Source: Bacteroidales bacterium UBA4621 (lineage in GTDB: Bacteria > Bacteroidota > Bacteroidia > Bacteroidales > Paludibacteraceae). Taken from it: a stretch of DNA of 20,115 bases. A program made the position numbers and the translations under genes. The DNA is taken from positions 291-20,405 of the forward strand of contig DGIN01000062.1 of the NCBI GenBank assembly GCA_002387325.1. The letters run 5' to 3'. The first letter of the stretch is position 1. Each line of letters starts with the position of its first letter. Below the pieces are notes generated by a model. It searched no databases and had not been told where the DNA came from. It saw only the letters and a list, made by a program, of their open reading frames with translations. Shown in pieces: positions 16,213 to 20,115 of this stretch.

Positions 16213-16636
16213 GACGCTCGTGGCGACCGCCCTCGAAATCGGTGGTAAAGAAAATCTGTACCAGACGGAGCGCTTTCTCTTCGGTGATAAATTTGGCAGG
16301 CAAACCGAGTACGTTGGCATTGTTGTGCTGGCGTGCCAGGCGTGCCAACGGTTCGTCCCAGCAGAGAGCGGCACGGATACCCTGATGCTTGTTGGCAGTC
16401 ATACAGATACCGTTGCCAGTCGAGCAGATGGCCACACCCATATCGGCTTTGCCTTCCTCGATAGCCTGAGCCATAGGGTGTGCATAATCGGGATAGTCGC
16501 AACTCTCTGTGGAATAACAACCGTAGTCGGTTACCTCTGCGCCCTGTTCCTCAAGGTACTGGCGCACTTTCTGCTTGAGCGCATAACCTGCGTGGTCGGA
16601 CGCAAGGGCAATATGCAATTCATTTAACGGTTTCAT
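16187..16636 (-). CDS. rpiB: Ribose-5-phosphate isomerase B
   Basis: The 149-residue protein is of the RpiB/LacAB family and interconverts ribose-5-phosphate and ribulose-5-phosphate in the pentose phosphate pathway. SDHAGYALK (Asp14, His15) is the phosphate/sugar-binding N-terminal motif. AICSTGNGICMTANKH carries the catalytic Cys71 and the glycine loop. ARQHNNANVLGLP (His104, Asn105) is the second active-site segment. The length of about 145-150 is usual. The ATG at 16636 overlaps the end of queG by 17 bp, so the two are translationally linked. Confidence 0.95.
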   Translation of the reverse strand: MKPLNELHIALASDHAGYALKQKVRQYLEEQGAEVTDYGCYSTESCDYPDYAHPMAQAIEEGKADMGVAICSTGNGICMTANKHQGIRAALCWDEPLARLARQHNNANVLGLPAKFITEEKALRLVQIFFTTDFEGGRHERRVNKIPCK

Positions 16637-17276
16637 TATAAGGACAATTCGTTTGACAAACTAAACAATGGTGCGTCTTGTAGGCGATGCATAGCCGCGC
16701 ATCCCATACCGGGTTGCGCAATGCACCTGTCGGGCAGGCTTCTTCGCAGCGGTGGCAATCGGCACAGATGTCCGTCGGCGTTGCTTTGGGCGCAGTCTCC
16801 ACATCCACCTGCAGCACCAATTCTCCGGGATGCACCATACTGCCGAGCGTCGGGTGAATGAGTTGGTGGTTACGCCCTATCTGACCCAATCCCGCCAAAA
16901 CCGACCAACGACGCTCCAGAAACGGTGCCGAATCGCAAAAAATATGCTGGTTTTGCGATACTATATCATCGCCGAACCGCTCTCGCAAAAGGGCATCCAA
17001 TTGGTACAGCCGCGATTTTACCGCACGGTGATAGTCGTGTCCCGATTTGGCATACGTGAGCAGGCATACCACCACTGTCTTTCCCCCCTCGACCAACGCA
17101 CTCGGGTCGTACCGCTTCTCACGATTGCGCTCCAAATAGTCCATATTGCCGTGCAACCCCTGCGCCACCCAGTTGTCCATATACTGTGCATCCGCAGCAA
17201 GGCGCATAGCCGCAGCAACACCGCAATCGTCAAAACCGACCTCCAAAGCCGCCTGACGAATATCCGCCTCGGTCAT
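16620..17276 (-). CDS. queG: Short epoxyqueuosine reductase-like protein (QueG family)
   Basis: QueG reduces epoxyqueuosine to queuosine in tRNA using cobalamin and two 4Fe-4S clusters. The N-terminal DUF1730-like part is present (LHGNMDYLERNREKRYDPSAL, GKTVVVCLLTY), as is the middle segment GQIGRNHQLIHPTLGSMVHPGELVL. The two cysteine sets are visible: CADCHRCEEACP, then CIAY...CLVCQTNCPYN. The protein has only 218 residues, whereas QueG is usually above 300. The stretch between CIAY and the last CxxC is much shorter than normal, and the usual region after CPYN is absent. It may be a compact active form or a decayed gene. It begins in an ATGA overlap with marC. Confidence 0.75.
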   Translation of the reverse strand: MTEADIRQAALEVGFDDCGVAAAMRLAADAQYMDNWVAQGLHGNMDYLERNREKRYDPSALVEGGKTVVVCLLTYAKSGHDYHRAVKSRLYQLDALLRERFGDDIVSQNQHIFCDSAPFLERRWSVLAGLGQIGRNHQLIHPTLGSMVHPGELVLQVDVETAPKATPTDICADCHRCEEACPTGALRNPVWDARLCIAYKTHHCLVCQTNCPYNETVK

Positions 17277-17881
17277 CCCTGGAAAATCACATTGTGCAGC
17301 ACCAGCGCAAAATTACCGAATATCAACTGGCACGCAATAGCCAATACGATGATACCGAAGAACTTACGGATAATATATATGGTGGTGGTTCCCAAGTATT
17401 TCATCAGCCAACTTGTGGCTGTCAGGATGATAAACAGCACTACGATACAGAGCAATACGGCACAAATCAGGTTGGGGGTGTTGTATTCTGCCGTCATAGC
17501 AATGAGTGCGGTAAACGCACCGGGACCTGCATACATAGGAAACGCCAGCGGCACAAGGTTCCCGGAACCGCCGATGTCCGTCTTGAAAAACGTAACATCC
17601 AATATCATTTCCAATGCCATCAGGAAAATAATGAAACCGCCCGCAATGGCAAAATACTCTATCTTGACACCAAAAAGTTTGAGAATCCACTCACCCAACA
17701 GCAGAAAACCTATCAGAATGGTAGCAGAAGCCACAGAGACACGCCACGGACTGATTTTGGTACCTTTCTGCTCCATTGCCATAGTGATAGGCATATTACC
17801 CAGCGGATCAATAATGGCAATCAAAAATACAAACGCCGGCAGTATCTGCCAGATGTCAAGAGAAGAAAAGAAATTTCCCAT
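17273..17881 (-). CDS. MarC-family integral membrane protein
   Basis: The 202-residue protein belongs to the MarC/UPF0056 family. It has about six hydrophobic helices, the conserved segment FLIAIIDPLGNMPITMAM near residues 19-36, and FIIFLMALEMILDV near 83-97. PLAFPMYAGPGAFTALIAM near 131-149 is the second family motif. MarC proteins are inner-membrane proteins of uncertain function; the historical link to antibiotic resistance has not held up. It is the first gene of a tight four-gene operon and has its own consensus promoter. Confidence 0.92.
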   Translation of the reverse strand: MGNFFSSLDIWQILPAFVFLIAIIDPLGNMPITMAMEQKGTKISPWRVSVASATILIGFLLLGEWILKLFGVKIEYFAIAGGFIIFLMALEMILDVTFFKTDIGGSGNLVPLAFPMYAGPGAFTALIAMTAEYNTPNLICAVLLCIVVLFIILTATSWLMKYLGTTTIYIIRKFFGIIVLAIACQLIFGNFALVLHNVIFQG

Positions 17882-17918
17882 ACGCAGATCCTTTTTTCAA
17901 GTGAATAATTTCAACCCG

Positions 17919-17950
17919 CAAAGATAGTAAAAAATGCATTATTATGCAAA
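17919..17950 (-). promoter_or_regulatory. marC operon promoter
   Basis: On the minus strand, TTTG (plus 17947-17950), a 20-bp spacer and TATCTTTG (plus 17919-17926) form a consensus Bacteroidota promoter. It lies 38 bp before the marC ATG and is divergent from the efp promoter. The -33 elements of the two are only 24 bp apart, so a protein bound between them could affect both. Confidence 0.8.
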
Positions 17951-17974
17951 GAATACGAAATTATTTAATGCGAA

Positions 17975-18006
17975 TTTGTGTAATCCGGATATTTTGCGTA
18001 CCTTTG
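17975..18006 (+). promoter_or_regulatory. efp promoter
   Basis: TTTG at 17975-17978, a 20-bp spacer and TACCTTTG at 17999-18006 match the consensus exactly. The -7 element lies 45 bp before the efp ATG. This also argues against the upstream in-frame ATG at 17944, which would place the promoter inside the gene. Confidence 0.85.
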
Positions 18007-18051
18007 CAGTCCGTATATTGCGAATTTTTAATTATTTCATCGGAAAATTAT

Positions 18052-18615
18052 ATGATTAACTCTCAAGACGTTAAGAACGGCGTTTGTATTCGTATGGACG
18101 GCCGTCTGTATTTTGTGATTGAGTTCCTCCACGTGAAACCGGGCAAGGGTAACACAATCATGCGTGTGAAATTCAAAGATGTAGTCGATGGCCGTGTATT
18201 GGAGCGACGCTTCAATATCGGTGAGAAACTGGAAGACGTGCGTGTAGAGCGCCGCCCCTATCAATACCTCTATCAGGAGGGCGAGGACTATATCTTTATG
18301 AACCAGGAGACCTACGAACAAGTGCCTATTGCCCACGACCTTATCACAGGCGTTGATTTCCTCAAAGAGGGCTTTGTTTGCGATGTCGTCTCTGACGCTT
18401 CTACCGATACCATCCTCTTTGCCGAACTGCCTACCAAGGTCGAACTTACCGTGGCTTACACAGAGCCGGGTCTCAAGGGCGACACCGCCACCAACACGCT
18501 CAAACCCGCCAAATTGGAAACCGGTGCCGAGATTCGCGTGCCTCTGTTCATCAACGAGGGCGAACTGATCCGCGTCGATACCCGCGACGGAAGTTACTGC
18601 GAGCGCGTACGATAA
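18052..18615 (+). CDS. efp: Translation elongation factor P
   Basis: The 187-residue EF-P relieves ribosome stalling at polyproline stretches. The N-terminal KOW-like domain contains the tip loop KPGKGNTIMRVKFKD, with Lys32 at the position modified in many bacteria. The OB domains follow (FMNQETYEQVPI, ELPTKVELTVAYTEPGLKGDTA), ending in PLFINEGELIRVDTRDGSYCERV, the standard EF-P C-terminus. The start at 18052 follows the consensus promoter and gives the normal length. No EpmA/B or EarP modifier gene lies in the window. Confidence 0.96.
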   Translation: MINSQDVKNGVCIRMDGRLYFVIEFLHVKPGKGNTIMRVKFKDVVDGRVLERRFNIGEKLEDVRVERRPYQYLYQEGEDYIFMNQETYEQVPIAHDLITGVDFLKEGFVCDVVSDASTDTILFAELPTKVELTVAYTEPGLKGDTATNTLKPAKLETGAEIRVPLFINEGELIRVDTRDGSYCERVR

Positions 18616-18633
18616 TCAGAGACATTCATTCTA

Positions 18634-18665
18634 AACAATAGGCTGCCGTCAGGTAGCCTATTGTT
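18634..18665 (+). terminator. Probable terminator after efp
   Basis: AACAATAGGCT at 18634-18644 pairs perfectly with AGCCTATTGTT at 18655-18665 around a 10-base loop. The 11-bp stem begins 19 bp after the efp stop. The following TATATATG is only weakly U-rich, so termination strength is uncertain. The stem is nearly symmetric, but the next gene on the other strand lies far away. Confidence 0.7.
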
Positions 18666-18749
18666 ATATATGTCCGCTTTGTTGGGAACAGGCGGTGATT
18701 TACTGCAAAATTGCTGCCATTTTATACATCGGCACATTTTTTGTGCAAG

Positions 18750-18814
18750 AACGGTAACAGTGATTATGAAAAACCAGTTAAGGCTAAAAGAAACCTGAAA
18801 AAACAATTACCGTT
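18750..18814 (+). promoter_or_regulatory. Leader inverted repeat ending at the sigma-factor start codon
   Basis: AACGGTAA at 18750-18757 is perfectly complementary to TTACCGTT at 18807-18814, whose last base directly precedes the ATG at 18815. In RNA the stem could occlude the start region. The 49-nt loop contains a ten-codon open frame (ATG 18766 to TGA 18798). I see no TAnnTTTG promoter in 18666-18814, so the transcript start is unknown. An eight-base match over this distance may be chance. Confidence 0.4.
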
Positions 18815-19675
18815 ATGAAAACAAATGTAATTTCCACTATTATTACCCCCCGCGAGACACGTTCCATACAAAAGCATCTGGGCGAGATATGCAATAAGAA
18901 ATATGATGTACTGAGCATAGATGAGGAGGTGGAACTTGCCACACGCAGCCGAAACGGCGACCTCAAAGCGCGTAACGAATTGGTAGAACACAATATGCGT
19001 TTGGCTATCACGATTGCCAAACTGTACCAGAACCAGGGTGTGGAACTGGAAGACCTGATTGTGGCTGCCGAAATGGGGCTGATAGCCGCAGCAGAGCAAT
19101 TTGATCCGACAGTAGGCGTAAAATTTATTTCCTACGCCTGCCACCATATACGACGCGAGATAACCGACACGCTGACACGTGATGCCAGAACAATACGGCT
19201 GCCGCAAAATGTGGTAACAAAAACCCGGTTGCTCAAACGGGCAATCATACAGTTCCAAATGAAGCATAATGCCATTCCTACCGACGAGGAATTAGCGGAG
19301 ACTTTGGATTTGGACGTGGAAGAGGTACACAATCTTCGCAACCAAACACCCGGTGCCGTTTCTATGGACACCCCGCTCGGGGACGAGTCTAACGACACTA
19401 TCGGGAGTATGCTGACAAGTGAATCGGCACCTACCGATGCTGGGCTGTTGGACGAATCAATGAAGACGGCACTCAAAACCGCCATAGAGAGCCTTCCTGA
19501 ACGGGATGCAGAGGTGGTGCGCCGCAGTTTCGGACTCAACGGCGAGGAAGAGAGCATCGACCAGATAGCCGTTGACCTCGGTTTGAGCCGCGAACGCATA
19601 CGGCAGATACGGGAGAGTGCATTGCGAAAAATACGTTCTGAATACGGAGAACAACTCCTGGCATATCGGGCATAA
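18815..19675 (+). CDS. RpoD-family sigma factor, divergent paralogue
   Basis: The 286-residue length and regions match the short primary sigma factors of Bacteroidota. Region 1.2 has the equivalent of SLDKYLQEI as SIQKHLGEIC. Region 2 is NMRLAITIAKLYQNQGVELEDLI and FDPTVGVKFISYACHHIRREI. Region 3 follows RTIRLP, and region 4.2 has LGLSRERIRQIRESALRKIR (about residues 255-274). Region 2.3 normally reads YAVWWIRQ; here both tryptophans are histidines (His110, His111), and region 2.1-2.2 has also drifted. It is probably a secondary sigma factor rather than the housekeeping RpoD. It stands alone between two terminators. Confidence 0.85.
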   Translation: MKTNVISTIITPRETRSIQKHLGEICNKKYDVLSIDEEVELATRSRNGDLKARNELVEHNMRLAITIAKLYQNQGVELEDLIVAAEMGLIAAAEQFDPTVGVKFISYACHHIRREITDTLTRDARTIRLPQNVVTKTRLLKRAIIQFQMKHNAIPTDEELAETLDLDVEEVHNLRNQTPGAVSMDTPLGDESNDTIGSMLTSESAPTDAGLLDESMKTALKTAIESLPERDAEVVRRSFGLNGEEESIDQIAVDLGLSRERIRQIRESALRKIRSEYGEQLLAYRA

Positions 19676-19702
19676 GGCTTCTGCTGAATATGTATCCGCT
19701 AC

Positions 19703-19737
19703 GAGGCTGTCTGACAGCACAGACAACCTCTTTTTTT
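19703..19737 (+). terminator. Rho-independent terminator after the sigma-factor gene
   Basis: GAGG-C-TGTCTG at 19703-19713 pairs with CAGACA-A-CCTC at 19720-19730 around the loop ACAGCA, with one internal mismatch. Seven T residues follow at 19731-19737. It lies 27 bp after the sigma-factor stop. Confidence 0.9.
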
Positions 19738-19922
19738 ATACCTATTTTCTTGTTCTTTTTTTATATTTATTTTAATATATATCTATTATTTACTCTTTAT
19801 TTTCTATCCTTTATTTTATTTTATTTTCTACACTCTGTCATCTCTGTATCCTTATGCTATCAGGTCTATGTCATCGTACGAACTATGTTGAAAAAAATGA
19901 TTTTTATGAGTAAAAAGGTGCT
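19738..19922. other. AT-rich, pyrimidine-biased gap before the transposase
   Basis: This 185-bp stretch has no gene I can support. Bases 19731-19840 are strikingly T-rich on the plus strand, with few G residues and several TTTATTTTA-like units. A TCGTACGA palindrome lies near 19873-19880. It would be the end of the IS110-like element and flanking DNA, but I cannot see element ends. In IS1111-group elements the bridge RNA lies downstream of the transposase gene, so this stretch could hold one; that is speculation. Confidence 0.4.
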
Positions 19923-20115
19923 TTATTGCCTCGTCGGGAGTGTTCCGACACTCCCTTGCCGGCAGGCGCTCCCTGCGGGGAGTAGTTGAGGTTTCTTGGA
20001 GACAAATCCATCCTTGTAATCGATGTTCTGCTGGACAACCGCAAAACATTGTCTGATGCTCTTGTTCATCACAGCCACCAACGCCGGTTTTCCTGATTTG
20101 CCTCTTTCTTTCAAC
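19923..20115 (-). CDS. IS110-like transposase, C-terminal end (partial)
   Basis: The frame is open at the right window edge, so only the last 63-64 residues are seen. KERGKSGKPALVAVMNKSI followed by RQCFAVVQQNIDYKDGFVSKKP matches the C-terminal pattern of IS110/IS116/IS902 transposases (GK..K.ALVAVMNKL.RQ.FAVV....Y). This type transposes with a DEDD-Tnp20 recombinase and a bridge RNA. The catalytic residues are off-window. The last roughly 20 residues after VSKKP are encoded by palindromic DNA (19936-19982) and look added to the usual end. Confidence 0.7.
   Translation of the reverse strand, partial: LKERGKSGKPALVAVMNKSIRQCFAVVQQNIDYKDGFVSKKPQLLPAGSACRQGSVGTLPTRQ
19936..19982. repeat. REP-like cluster of palindromes in the transposase tail
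   Basis: Three palindromes lie together. GGGAGTGT/ACACTCCC (19936-19943 with 19948-19955) has the four-base loop TCCG. TGCCGGCA lies at 19957-19964. CTCCC/GGGAG (19969-19973 with 19978-19982) has the loop TGCG. They are far more GC-rich than the flanks. They resemble repetitive extragenic palindromes and could form a bidirectional hairpin terminator or be a small inserted repeat. Confidence 0.7.

Noticed and set aside
16752..17927. A 391-codon plus-strand frame across queG and marC
   Set aside because: Both genes beneath it have clear family motifs and ATGA coupling on the other strand; this frame has no recognisable motifs.
17944..18051. N-terminal extension of EF-P from the ATG at 17944
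   Set aside because: It would include the efp promoter, and the EF-P family begins at the 18052 ATG.
19690..19989. A 99-codon plus-strand frame after the sigma-factor gene
   Set aside because: It begins in the terminator, encodes a T-rich low-complexity run and ends in the palindromes.

Overview
The window looks like a chromosomal segment of a Bacteroidales bacterium (Bacteroidota). The evidence is repeated matches to the Bacteroidota promoter pattern TTTG - about 20 bp - TAnnTTTG at bases 1-31, 9820-9851, 17919-17950 and 17975-18006. The gene families also fit: a FloA/NfeD pair, short RecJ and PriA, RpiB, QueG, EF-P and an approximately 286-residue RpoD-family sigma factor. I cannot name genus or species from sequence alone.

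Layout. Bases 58-7852 (+) form one long co-directional block: NfeD-like protein, FloA, a nitrilase-family omega-amidase, RecJ, thymidine kinase, PriA and a CPBP membrane protease, with short gaps or overlaps. Bases 9653-7812 (-) hold uridine kinase followed by two half-size chromate-transporter proteins; the last gene overlaps the CPBP gene tail-to-tail by 41 bp. Bases 9654-10154 are a 500-bp non-coding region. Bases 10155-15179 (+) encode a two-gene restriction-modification system. Bases 17881-15214 (-) are a tight operon of marC, a short queG, rpiB and a radical SAM/SPASM protein. efp reads divergently from marC, followed by a terminator, a divergent RpoD-family sigma factor, another terminator, an AT-rich gap, and the 3' end of an IS110-like transposase that runs off the window.

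The most interesting part is 9787-15179. A 33-bp sequence occurs twice in inverted orientation (9787-9819 and 10080-10112, 32 of 33 identical) around a 260-bp segment. Directly against the inner edge of the left copy lies a consensus Bacteroidota promoter that currently points left, away from the restriction genes. Inverting the segment would put the same promoter at about 10048-10079, pointing right and about 75 bp upstream of the first restriction gene. I infer a phase-variable ON/OFF promoter switch, with the sequenced copy in the OFF orientation. No recombinase is encoded in the window, so one would have to act in trans.

The system under that switch is itself unusual. The first protein carries the S-adenosylmethionine-binding half of an N6-adenine methyltransferase (motif X, I, II and III-like segments, no NPPY). 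The second carries a GIY-YIG/T5orf172-like N-terminus, a DEAH helicase, and the catalytic NPPY half plus a target-recognition region. The two proteins would probably have to combine to methylate DNA. The AT-rich 3' part of the second gene suggests the specificity module was exchanged. Secondary points are a PriA gene without a normal start codon, a C-terminally short QueG, and a sigma factor whose paired tryptophans of region 2 are replaced by histidines.
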